Part shown: piece after piece, positions 39,881 to 49,150 of the stretch | Numbering within the stretch: position 1 is the first letter of the stretch | How the letters are laid out: each line of letters starts with the position of its first letter | From: Phylloscopus collybita | Lineage: Eukaryota > Chordata > Aves > Passeriformes > Phylloscopidae | Assembly: GCA_027886175.1 (NCBI GenBank) | Contig: JAJNNQ010000078.1 | Location: 2,108,001 to 2,172,000, forward strand | Direction: 5' to 3' | DNA length: 64,000 bases | Program-made: the position numbers and the translations under genes | Notes under the pieces: generated by a model | What the model was told of the DNA's origin: nothing | Databases searched by the model: none | The model's input: only the letters and a program-made list of their open reading frames with translations

Positions 39881-40423
39881 ATGAACGAGAATTCCGGGGC
39901 AAAAGGTAAAGAAGCATTTTATGCTCTGTTAGTAAAATACAATGCCAGGCCCTCTTCTGAAGGAGAAGAATGGGCTCAAAATAACTGGTTTAATTTAGAG
40001 AATGTAGTAGATAGAATATGTTCTTTACAACATGAGGCAAAATTTAAATTGGGCAGGAATAAAACCGTACTCTGCTCAGTTTTGGGAGCTTGTCTTAGAG
40101 CAGCTATAGAAGCTCGTCTTAAACCGGCAAGTAAAGAAAATACAATAATAGACTGCCTTCAAAACTTAGTGGAAATTTTGCAGAAACAATTAGATGAAGA
40201 AAGAAATAAAAATCATTTGTTGAGAGATAAAAATCATTTGCTACAGGCTGCCTTGACGGAGAAATATCTTAAGAACTCAAAGAATGATGACTCCTCAAAG
40301 GTGGCAGAGGAAAAAGAAGTTCCCCACATTAATCAAATATACCCCCAGAAAGAATTGGTATCAGTAAAAAATTGTGGGGAGAATTGCCATCCACACTTAA
40401 GACCTCTGATCAAAACAGAATAA
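39881..40423 (+). CDS. Provirus I gag N-terminal ORF
   Basis: 180 codons from ATG 39881, open, about 420 bp after the PBS as expected for gag. The first ~110 residues look like a compact helical matrix-type domain (many Trp, Leu and Cys). A strongly charged coiled-coil-like segment follows (LVEILQKQLDEERNKNHLL and its tandem echo LLRDKNHLL), then an acidic tail. It ends at a stop beyond which gag-like sequence continues in other frames (to about 40920). Capsid and nucleocapsid are missing. It would encode a truncated structural protein; expression is unknown. Confidence 0.6.
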   Translation: MNENSGAKGKEAFYALLVKYNARPSSEGEEWAQNNWFNLENVVDRICSLQHEAKFKLGRNKTVLCSVLGACLRAAIEARLKPASKENTIIDCLQNLVEILQKQLDEERNKNHLLRDKNHLLQAALTEKYLKNSKNDDSSKVAEEKEVPHINQIYPQKELVSVKNCGENCHPHLRPLIKTE

Positions 40424-41676
40424 AATTATAAAAATTATGAAGATTCTGACCCTTATATTACCACCAAGCAAATACCATACAGTGCTACCAAGTTGGCCAA
40501 GTTAAAGAAAGAATACAGCCAGCTCTCGCATGAATCGGAAACAGAATATGTCTCCTGAGTATCTTTTACTGGTGGTGATAAAATTAAGTTAAATGAACAA
40601 GAGGCAAGTGGCTACTGGGGACATGGAGTCTTTTTAACAACAGGAGATAAACATGACACATGGTCCCTTAACATAATGTGCAGCTTTCTGGGCTGGGGGG
40701 ATAAATCCTCTAGAGAGAGGAGACCCTTTAGCTATAGTCTGTACCCCTGACCAACTCCTAGAAAGTGTACGCAAAGCCGCCTGCTTGCAAATGATACATG
40801 AAAGATTAGCTCCTGGATTCACTCCATATTCTACTCCACCAGTACCACTAAGAACACAACCTAGTACACCCAGTGCACCCCTCCCTCTACAGCTCCGGGG
40901 CACTGAACCAAGGCAATCCTTTTCACTTGTTCTGGGAAATGAGCCAAAACCATCTCCTTCTTTTCAAACTCCAACAAAAGCCCCTAATCTAGCAGAAGAG
41001 TGGAATAATAAAGCTGATGAATTGGCAGGAATAAGTCCCCTGAAAAAGGAACAAATTACTGAAGATTTGGAACACACTTGCTGGAATGGTTGCATGTAAA
41101 AAGACAACACACAGGTGTGAAAGATTTGTAGAGAGAAGCTCATGCCCGTGGTTGGCCCATTACCAGAGAAATGTGTATCAGTCCCTTTAAGCAGTCAAGT
41201 GGTAAATATTTTGTGTTAGTAAGAGCAGAGGTTATATCTGGATTGGTACAAGCAGAAGCTTTTAAAAGAGCTACAGGTGACAATACTGTTAAAGCATTGC
41301 AAGAATTTTGGAACTCTTCCAAAACCACAAAAAATTCAATCTGATAACGGCTTCCACTTTACTGCCAGAGTTGTACAGGACTGGGCAAAAGCTGAGAGAA
41401 TCAAATGGACTTTTCACAACCCTTACTACCCTCAAGCTAACAGGATAGATAGAGGGGTAAATGGGTGCCCTATAACCACTGCTTTTCACCCAACAGTTCC
41501 AAGCATAATTCTCTCACTACAGAGACCGAATGATTCCAAGAATCCAGCACATTACCCTGGCCAATCTGTTTCAGTGGAGCTTTTGATGCTCTGGGGAGAG
41601 AGCATCAGATAAGTACACTCTAAATTCTAATCTTCTGCCTCTTGGTGGCAGACTCTGTTGTGTTTACTGTTTACAG
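40424..41676 (+). pseudogene. Provirus I gag remnant fused to RNase H/integrase remnant
   Basis: Gag-like Pro/Thr-rich coding (40785-40975) passes without a break into the RNase H C-terminus/integrase N-terminus (WNNKADELAGISPL at about 41000). Nucleocapsid, protease and all of RT are therefore deleted. The integrase core follows in two frames (41100-41340 and 41277-41612), with SDNGFHFTARV (second Asp) and PYYPQAN, but the region of the catalytic Glu reads RIDRGVN. A splice-acceptor-like TTTACTGTTTACAG ends at 41676, just before env. Confidence 0.75.
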
Positions 41677-41709
41677 GAGAATTCCGTGGGATATGAAAAC
41701 TACACAACC

Positions 41710-42276
41710 ATGATAGGACTAGTGATACTTTTCTGCGTCCTACCACAACAACGTGGCCAAAATCCAGCTGAATGGCCATGGTCTGAAGCCACCATCAGGT
41801 ACACTCATATTCTAGGAACATATTCCAGAGATCGCTGCCCAAACCTGGCAACAGTGGTGCTGCACAACTCTGAGGTATACCGCTCAAATGAATGGGAGTG
41901 GGATCCTAGAGAATGGACTGGTACTTTAACCAGAACAATTGGTGAAAAAATAAATATAGGATGCAGAAAAGTAGACAAGTCCCTTTATGAAAAGGTATCC
42001 ACCATTAGAATCGCTGGTAATTTTCTAGAACCAGATGGGAAAAATTCTAGAAAACACCCCAACATTTCAGCAGAACTTTGTCCCACAAAGAGATGGACGT
42101 GTGCCAAACAAACACCCTTAGAATGGTGTTGTCGGCAAGAGTATATTGGTAACCACCTCCTGAGCCTAAGAGCTGACAATGTCGCAATCACAAAGGAATA
42201 TGATAATGAATTTGCATCTGACTGCTGGTATAATTTCACCTTAACCAAACCGACTTACGTAACATGCAGTTGGTAG
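41710..42276 (+). CDS. Provirus I env surface-like ORF, module 1
   Basis: 188 codons from ATG 41710, following an acceptor at 41676. A signal peptide (IGLVILFCVLPQQ) leads into a secreted, Cys-rich domain that starts AEWPWSEA, contains IGEKINIGCR, and ends with an N-glycosylation site (YNFT) and TCSW before a TAG stop. A second, clearly homologous module follows at 42301-42707. Position and signal peptide argue for the retroviral surface subunit. The tandem-module architecture is not one I can name. As it stands the product would be a secreted single module without transmembrane anchor. Confidence 0.55.
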   Translation: MIGLVILFCVLPQQRGQNPAEWPWSEATIRYTHILGTYSRDRCPNLATVVLHNSEVYRSNEWEWDPREWTGTLTRTIGEKINIGCRKVDKSLYEKVSTIRIAGNFLEPDGKNSRKHPNISAELCPTKRWTCAKQTPLEWCCRQEYIGNHLLSLRADNVAITKEYDNEFASDCWYNFTLTKPTYVTCSW

Positions 42277-42300
42277 AATAACCCAGCAAATCAATCAATT

Positions 42301-42707
42301 TTGAAAGGCCTAATTCATAGATTTAAAATAGACACTTTAGCAAGGCCTACATCACATAGAGTGACTGTACTCCAAAAAGAAAGAGAATATAACACTGAAT
42401 GGCCCTGGTCCCAAGCTTTTGTTCAATTTACTGGATACATGGGAAACTATGATGAGATAAAGAACCTAAACCTATCAACTGTTCTTACACATGGAGATCA
42501 AATATATACCAGGCAAGAATGGGAAAAGCAAGGAACTTGGCAACTTCAAGGGGTCATAGGAGAAAAATTAAAATAGGATGTCGAATGATTAATGGAACAA
42601 CCTATACAAAAGCAAGCACAATTAATGTTAAGATAAATGAGACACTTGAGAATGAAGAAATCTGTGCACGTTCTGTGCACAAGAATGCTGGCATAACTTT
42701 ACATTAA
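42301..42707 (+). pseudogene. Provirus I env surface-like module 2, frameshifted
   Basis: Homologous to module 1: TEWPWSQA aligns with AEWPWSEA, and IGEKLKIGCR with IGEKINIGCR. The two modules are separated by about 30 codons. The module is read in two frames (42301-42576, then 42519-42707 after a one-base change near 42560) and ends early. N-glycosylation sites (NLS, NGT, NET) are present. The duplication may be the normal architecture of this env family or a local tandem duplication. Confidence 0.55.
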
Positions 42708-42719
42708 CACAAACTGTGA

Positions 42720-43376
42720 AAGTAGTTTGGGCTCATAATGATAAAGGGCTTTTAAATTCAAAATAAACACCATAACACAATCCATTACGACCCCTACCAC
42801 TACTCAAGCACAACCACCTGTGGTTTTTAGCCCAAAAATGAATGGTGTTCGATCATACATTATTAGGAAAACAGGCCAAGTACAAATAGTGTCTAATCCA
42901 TCATGGTCTCTTAAAAAGGTTAGGCTACTAATGCAAAATAATGTTTCAGAAATACAGCCAGCTTGCTCACCTTTCCTACAAACCTCCTTTGAAGGATGGA
43001 CTACCCCTTCAAAGGAGCGAGTGCCAAGAGATGTCACTGGTATTCTGGGAACAAGACTGGGAATTCTAAATAGTATTGATTCAGAAGTATTGATGAATAA
43101 ATCGACTGCCACAACTAGAGATCTGGCCAAATTACAACAACCACAGCTTTGGGGACCCATCAGTGGCTGTTAGCCAATGTGGATCCAGATTGGGAGAAAA
43201 TAAATATAAACAATTCCAAAATGATAATTGATGAACTTGGTGCTACACAAACCCGTGTTTCTTGGGCTCTCAGCTGCATCCAGGCTCAACTATGGATGCA
43301 GTCACTTACTGCTTCATTTGTAAGAGAAGGGGAAGAAGGTACTTTCCCTACTGAAATTCAAAAAATAATCTGGGAT
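42720..43376 (+). pseudogene. Provirus I env, region before the nested insertion
   Basis: Frames 42820-43173 and 43149-43376 carry a surface/transmembrane boundary-like stretch (DVTGILGTRLGILNSID, LNSIDSEVLMNKSTATT) and a helical heptad-rich region typical of a fusion-protein ectodomain. There is a one-base shift near 43150-43170. The frame is interrupted at 43381/43382 by provirus J and resumes at 47129. Confidence 0.6.
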
Positions 43377-43381
43377 AGTGC

Positions 43382-43682
43382 TGATGCCACAATTCGTGCC
43401 TGCCATGTTTTGGTTTTAGGAGATTCTGTTCCCACGACAGAACTGGGAACAAGGTCATCCTATCTGTAAACAAGATGTTTTCCACATGCTTTCCCAGAGG
43501 AGGGACTTCGCGTGAGGGTCTCTGCAAGTGACCAATGGTTCCAGGGGTCCCACCTCTGAGGTCGGCACATTTGTAAAAGGTATAAAAGAGGTTTGGAAAA
43601 TAAACCTGGTGGCTCCTCCTTCTAGGAGTCCACACAGCCTTCTGATGAGTCCAATTCTCCTTCTTTGTGTCCCGCAGAAACA
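43382..43682 (+). mobile_element. Nested element J, 5' LTR
   Basis: 301 bp, TGATGCCACAATTCG...CCCGCAGAAACA. TATA box TATAAAA at 43581 and polyA signal AATAAA at 43599-43604 are unusually close. Its partner is 46829-47122. The outer flanks carry the same AGTGC (43377-43381 and 47124-47128), the target duplication inside provirus I env. The short LTR plus a tRNA-Trp-like PBS are alpharetrovirus-like. Confidence 0.88.
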
Positions 43683-43684
43683 TC

Positions 43685-43703
43685 TGGTGGATGCCGACGT
43701 GAT
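43685..43703 (+). other. Element J primer-binding site, tRNA-Trp-like
   Basis: TGGTGGATGCCGACGTGAT begins two bases after the LTR. It keeps the TGGTG start and the CCGACGTGAT end of alpharetrovirus tRNA-Trp sites, with a few changes and one extra base in the middle. Confidence 0.7.
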
Positions 43704-44217
43704 GGCAGCCACGGAACAAGGTAAAAAGGAGATGAAATTCGGAAAAATGACCCCTTTGCTAGACCCCGAAGACACTTCAGTGTTGGAGATGTGGGGAAAG
43801 CTTCTTGAGCAAAGGGAAGCTGATATCCCCACGGAAATATTGGCAGAATTATATCTTTGGGGAAAATTACATGGAATATTCCCAAGCGCCAATAGAGCAC
43901 TGTCTAAGCCATTGTGGTCTCTTTTGGGAGTTTGTTTGTGTGATAAAATGAACTCGGGGCAGGGAAACTTAGCCAAGTTATTCATAATTTGGGAAAAATT
44001 TATGACAGTCTTTGAAGGTTCGGGAGAAAGTTCTTTTTCCAGTTTAATCCCGAGTCCAGCCGAATCTGAGATAGAAGATGGACAATTCGGGACCGCAGAC
44101 GGCAGCGGATCGGAGGTTTCCCCGAAGCCTGCTCCAGTAGTGCCGAGTCTGCCTTTCCCCTCTCCCCGTGAATCTAATCCTTTGGGGGGGGGAGTTCCCG
44201 GTGCGCGGTGGAGGTGA
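43702..44217 (+). CDS. Element J gag N-terminal ORF
   Basis: 171 codons from an ATG that overlaps the last two bases of the PBS, so the usual untranslated leader is absent. The frame is also open upstream through U5, with an in-frame ATG at 43645 that would add a hydrophobic start (SPILLLCVPQ). The first ~110 residues are helical and matrix-like (LLEQREADIPTEILAELYLW, LSKPLWSLLGVCL). An acidic, then Pro/Ser-rich tail runs into GC-rich DNA. Later gag parts are in other frames. Start choice is uncertain. Confidence 0.55.
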   Translation: MAATEQGKKEMKFGKMTPLLDPEDTSVLEMWGKLLEQREADIPTEILAELYLWGKLHGIFPSANRALSKPLWSLLGVCLCDKMNSGQGNLAKLFIIWEKFMTVFEGSGESSFSSLIPSPAESEIEDGQFGTADGSGSEVSPKPAPVVPSLPFPSPRESNPLGGGVPGARWR

Positions 44218-45458
44218 GAAACAGGAAGGGGGAGGGACCGGAGGCGTCGGAGCGTCCCCCTGTCCCATCGCGAAAGTGCCCCCCACCGCAATTCCCGTGG
44301 GTCCCCCTCGCGCAGACACAGGCAACCAGCGGCTGCCTGGGGAAACCGAGCATCCCAAAAGCCTGCTCTGTCTCACGCCGTGAAAGCGCCCCTCCCCGAT
44401 GCCCCCGGGGAGTCCCGGAACCCCGCCCTGCCCCGCTCTGCGGGTGCAGTCTCTCCTGAGCTCCCCACATGGCGACCGCGCGGGGGGAGGGGGGGAGCCC
44501 AAGGGTCTCGGAACGCCGCCGCGCTCCGTCCCGCGGACCACGCACACCACAGGCTCATCACGCGGGCTTCGGAGCCCACCCCCCAGCATGCGCGGCTGTG
44601 GGAGGGGGTGGGGGGAATCCAGAGTTCCGATGACACACACTCATCCCACCCCACAATTGCTGTGTCCCTTTACCCCCCCAAGTGAGCCTGTGGGCCCACC
44701 CCCCGGCACTGGTGGCCATGGGCAGGGGTGGATGGGGTTCAAAACCACAGTTACCCCCCCGTGGCGCACGCCTCGGATGCCACCCCGCGTTCCCCCGCCC
44801 CAAAAGCCCGAAAGCCCGCCGTGTCTGACGGTGGGTGATCATGGGCGGGAATGGGTGGGGTTTGGGACCTCAGCACCGCCCTGGGAACCCGCCCAGTGTG
44901 GACCAGGTTTAGCCAAGCCCAGAAAGAAAAGGAGGGGGAGGAAGTCGCCCACCCCCCATGTTTTCGTTGCGGAATCGCGGTGAATGAGAGCGACTGCGCG
45001 GCCAGCGCGCGTCACTTCGGGCAAAACAATTGCGTTCAGATGCCCGAATTGCGGAGAACACGCACGGTTTTCTTTTCGGGCAGAAAATTCGAACATGTGT
45101 TTTCCAGACGCTCGGAAGCAAGCGGCCCCCCCCGCGGAGCCGCCGCAAAAGCGGAGGGTGGGGGGATGCCCCGATCCCCCTCCCACCCCACGGTGCCTGG
45201 TGCGCCTGCGCGGCCAGAAAAACCGTCTGCGCGCGCACATGGAAGAGCGACAGTACGGCCCACCACTGCGGCGGACCGAAAACAGCCGCCCCCTCCCTCA
45301 CCGGTGTATCCGTGAAAAAAGCCCCAACGATTCCTTCCGGTGGCAGGAACCGAAATGCAGGCAGCAGTCCCACCGGCCAGCGTTTCGCCAAGCGCGCCCC
45401 CCACGGCCTTTGTGTTGCTTAGCTGCAACACAAGACTGCACAAGCTGCAGCTACCCCT
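44218..45458 (+). pseudogene. Element J GC-rich gag middle region
   Basis: CpG-rich (locally very high GC), full of overlapping frames on both strands, with imperfect repeats of GGTGG(A/G)TGGGGTT(C/T) (about 44728 and 44853). No capsid domain can be followed. Frames near 44945-45110 contain scattered CxxC pairs but no CCHC knuckle. Frame choice is not possible without alignment. Confidence 0.45.
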
Positions 45459-46085
45459 ATGTCTGTTCCCGTGGCCCCGACCTGGGGGGCAACTGGACCG
45501 TCACCAGCTCTGCACCCCCCAAGGCCAGCCCCACCCCCAGCGCAGCGTGAGACACTGCCCCCATGCCGAATCACCGTGCGCTCCAGAAAGCTGAAATTTT
45601 CCTGGAACGAAGTGAAAAATATGGCTTTGGGAATGGGACAATGGGGTGTCAAGAAACGCTTTTTGGGAACTGCAGAGGGTTCTTTTGGCCCTGCTGGCAT
45701 TAGAAGAGCTGTAATAGCAGGTGCCCAAAATGAGACACAGTTCTCTCTGTCTGCTTCTGTGGTATTCACAAAGCAGGCTGACAGAGACCCTGTCGCCGCC
45801 GTGCAATTACCTTGGAAACCCCAGAACAGGGGACGACAAAAACGGGGAAGAGCACAGGTTGAAAAGAGACAGGGAAAGCAAAAGCGAAAAGCAAAAGCTC
45901 CCTTGTTTCTCTGTGCTCGGTGCTTGAGACCAAATCATATGGCAGATGTCTGTGCAGATGGACTTGCTGTTACTGGTCAGCTGTTCTCGGGTTCGGGGAA
46001 CGGGAAGCGGAGACACGTGCAAACCCCCAGCTTTTCCCAGGTCCCGACGCAGACGCGGGCTTGCTCAACAAGCCTGCAGTGCTGA
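45459..46085 (+). pseudogene. Element J nucleocapsid-type gag end
   Basis: 208-codon frame. The N-terminal half is Pro-rich, then a basic Lys/Arg stretch leads to a CCHC zinc knuckle, CARCLRPNHMADVC (about 45908-45949; C-x2-C-x4-H-x4-C), the retroviral RNA-packaging motif. It ends at a TGA before the dUTPase-like relic. Its start is not credible as an independent gene, so it is the 3' part of a broken gag. Confidence 0.7.
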
Positions 46086-46540
46086 CACCTGCAGCCGCAC
46101 ACAGTCCCGTGATGCAGATTCACGGGAGACGTGTATGCGATGGTCTCACTCCACCCCCCCCGTCACTTTCCCAAGGGAAACTCCGACCGTGCAACGTGTG
46201 CCTTCGCAGCTCTCTGTTTTCAGGACTGAGAACTGGTGGCGGTGAAACAACTGCTTCGGATTTACCGAGCACCGCAAGTCACTGCACAGCAGTCCTGCCT
46301 GGCAAACGTCCCGAGTTGTGTATCCTGCACCCCCCCCCCCGATGCCATCCCTCCAGAGACCCATCTTCAAGGCCTGATGTGTGGAGGGAACGAAGCCCTG
46401 CTTCGAGAGCCAGCGACCCATGATTTACGGACTCAGGGGGACACCTGGGGTTTGCCCCCATGCCACTGAAACTGTTATTAACCTCTGGGGGTGGGATGTC
46501 CTGGCAGGGTTTTGGGGGGACGAATCGGGATGAATTGTAA
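46086..46540 (+). pseudogene. Element J dUTPase/protease-like relic
   Basis: Around 46105-46215 a reading with DADSRE, then TPPVTFPRET and VQRVPSQL matches the order of retroviral dUTPase motifs (a D-[AS]-D-[FYS] strand followed by PP-[VI]-x-[FI]-P-[KR]-G and IAQL-like ends), but the frame is broken. A later stretch (about 46470-46520) resembles a protease C-terminus (LWGWDVL). No DTG is found. No RT, RNase H, integrase or env follows. A run of 22 A (46634-46655) and a polypurine GAAAGGGTGAGA come before the 3' LTR. Confidence 0.4.
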
Positions 46541-46828
46541 TGAGGGCCATTGTGTTGAATGGCACAGCACAGCATCTCACCTGACAGGAGAATTGGCGAG
46601 CTGCTCACGAGTTCTGTGGCAGAAAACATGTTTAAAAAAAAAAAAAAAAAAAAAAGGAAAGTCCCTGCAAAATTGGACCAACAGGCAATCTGGAAACAGT
46701 GACCAGAATGAAAGCTGACAAGTGGAGAAACCTGCGAGTGATCACTCAAATGACCTCTCCACAAGCAGACACAAAATCTGCATTTTTCTTTTTTTCCTTT
46801 TCTTTTTATATAAACAGAAAGGGTGAGA

Positions 46829-47122
46829 TGCTGCCACAATTCGTGCCTGCCATGTTTTGATTTTAGGAGATTCTGTTCCCATGACAGAACTGGAACAACA
46901 AGGTCATCCTATCTGTAAACAAGATGTTTTCCACACGCTTTCCCAGAGGAGGGACTTCACGTGAGGGTCTCTGCGAGTGACCAGTGGTTCCAGGGAGGAG
47001 GTGGGCACATTTGTAAAAGGTATAAAAGAGGTTTGGAAAATAAACCTGGTGGCTCCTCCTTCTAGGAGTCCACACAGCCTTCTGATTAGTCTGAGTCTCC
47101 TCCTTTGTGTCCCACAGCGACA
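46829..47122 (+). mobile_element. Nested element J, 3' LTR
   Basis: 294 bp, TGCTGCCACAATTCG...CCACAGCGACA. It is the same orientation as the 5' LTR with limited differences by eye, including a ~9-bp length change near 46990. Bases 47124-47128 (AGTGC) repeat the 5' flank. Element J is thus 3.7 kb long, lacking pol and env. Confidence 0.88.
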
Positions 47123-47128
47123 CAGTGC

Positions 47129-48070
47129 CACTGATTTTGAAAGAGAATTCCAGTCCTGGTGGAAATTAGTGAACTTCACTTACAACCCTGTTACAAACAC
47201 AGCCACAGCTTTTGTGTTGACCATACATAATGCTTCAGTGCATTTGATATTCCCTATAATTACCTTGGGATTGAACCGTAATGGAGCTGTTCCCTTTCCT
47301 TTTGAGCATAGAGAATGGGCCCGTCAAGTTGATGGGAAATGGCAAATTGTTAACTTAGGAGCTTGTATTGCTCATGGACAACAAGGGTGCATTTGTGAAA
47401 GTAATGCAATCATAGCTCAAGATATTTGTTTTGACACAGAACAAAACATCTGTCATTTTGAGGTTCATCCTAATGAAACTCCTGAAACAGTGCTTATATA
47501 CATAGGCCATGGATGTGCATGCTTAAGAACTGCTTGTGATGCTATATTTGTAGAAGGTATGCTGGTAGATATCAAAAATCATTCAAATTTTTGTTTTTGC
47601 AATTTTACTAAAATTACTGGATGTGATTTCTCCTATTTGGCTCCAGTTACTTCTCACCAACTCATACAATGCAATTATACTCTGATACACAAATTATTGC
47701 CTACACCCATTGGGATGGACCTATCTTTGGTAAAGTAATTGCTGCTCCACCAAGATTTAATTCGAATTTTAGAAAAGGTTAAAGAAGATGGACAAAAGAC
47801 CTTAGTGACAGTCTGACATGATGTAAAAGAAATCCATTCTATCTCTGAGAGAGTAATAAAGGATACTGAACACAGGTGGTGGGATACTCTTTTCGGGTGG
47901 TCACCTACTGCTACAGGTATCCTGAACAGATTGTGTCATCCCGTTGTTCTTCTTTTGATTCTGGTTTTGATTGGTTTTGTTTTACAGACAATCTTATACA
48001 TTGTAATTTGAAAAATGACAAAACAATTGACAAGACTGATCACTGCAATGAATGCACACAATTTGATTAG
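47129..48070 (+). pseudogene. Provirus I env, transmembrane part after the nested insertion
   Basis: Continues the env frame split at 43381. The open stretch to 47738 encodes a Cys-rich ectodomain (ICESN, CACLRTACD, FCFCNFTKITGCDF) with several N-glycosylation sites. After shifts, a membrane-proximal WWDTLFGW and a hydrophobic helix (LLLILVLIGFVLQTILYIV, about 47950-48010) are followed by a stop and a short basic tail. This is the fusion/transmembrane half of an env whose surface half lies at 41710-43376. Several stops and shifts plus the element J insertion make it inactive. Confidence 0.7.
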
Positions 48071-48451
48071 TGTTCCTTTTCCTATAGATATGCCCAAAGT
48101 CATTGATGTGAAACAGAATCGTTTGTAACTTGAATTATAAAACTCTGGATATGATCTAAATTGATCTTGCTTTGAAAATTGTAACTGCTTTTAACATTTT
48201 GAATTAATTTCTGTATGTTTGATTTTGTGATTATTACAATTATTTTGAAAAAGAGAAAGAAATTGTTATAATAATCATTGTGATTATAATAATTGTTTTG
48301 ATTTTCCTTTCCCTCCATTTCTTTTTCTCTCATTTCTATCTTTCCTGGGTTATGCTACCAACATTGACAAGTCCTGAAGACTTCATGTCAACACCACACA
48401 AGAATCTTGCTGATGGAGCTATCCTGTCAACAATCGTGAGTCACAGGATGG
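48071..48451 (+). other. Provirus I 3' untranslated internal region
   Basis: AT-rich, with imperfect inverted ATTATAAT/ATAATAAT blocks (about 48225-48300) that could fold. No clear polypurine tract precedes the LTR (GTGAGTCACAGGATGG). Confidence 0.45.
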
Positions 48452-49150
48452 TGTAAGACATGGTCCCCAAGTTCCTCATCTGTCTCACAATCATCGCCAA
48501 GGAAGACCCCAAAAAAGACTAGGACTGAAACCTAAACACACCCCCCACTGCCCCCAGCACAGCAGTTTCTGGCCTGGCTGAGGTGGGAAGTCTGCCAACC
48601 ATTGTCTGCAGGTGCACTTGTTGGACCGATGCATCCCCATGGGAAGCAGCATGGAAACAATGGGGACTTCACAGCAGGCTGGTTTTGGGCCGGTCTGTTC
48701 TGTGTTTGTCCTGTACCTGTTCCCTGAAGTGGACATTTGCACTAAGCATCAAAGCACTTCGCCCCTACTTTCAGCACACTCGCTGATGGTTCCCCCGCAT
48801 CTTCTGGCCAACTGCCTGCCGCTTCAGAAAGGACTATAAGAGACCCTTCAATATGACTCGAATTTTGAGATCTCCCCATGGAAGTCGACGCGTCTATTGG
48901 TCAACGAGCACCACGAGGACTTCGTCGCTCCGTCGGTAGCTATACCTCTTTTCTCTCTCTCTTTCTCTCTTTCCTTTATCCCTCTCTCTCTTTCTCTCTC
49001 TCTCTCCTCCTTCTATTGCATACAGTGCTGAGTGCACTTAATAAAGTGTACTGCTTTTTTGAGCAAATTGTTGTTGTCCCCTGCCGTATCTTTTGCGCCT
49101 TGAGATCACTCGAAACATCACGAACCCACCTGCATTAGTGGGTCGTGACA
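48452..49150 (+). mobile_element. Provirus I, 3' LTR
   Basis: 699 bp, TGTAAGACATGG...GGGTCGTGACA, with polyA signal AATAAA at 49040-49045. The CT repeat is longer than in the 5' LTR (48950-49013 versus 39259-39298). Divergence from the 5' LTR is higher than that of the nested element's LTR pair. Confidence 0.85.

Noticed and set aside
44174..45443. Several 100-200-codon ORFs in all frames of the element J interior
   Set aside because: Very high GC inflates ORF length; none shows a domain, so frame choice would be arbitrary.
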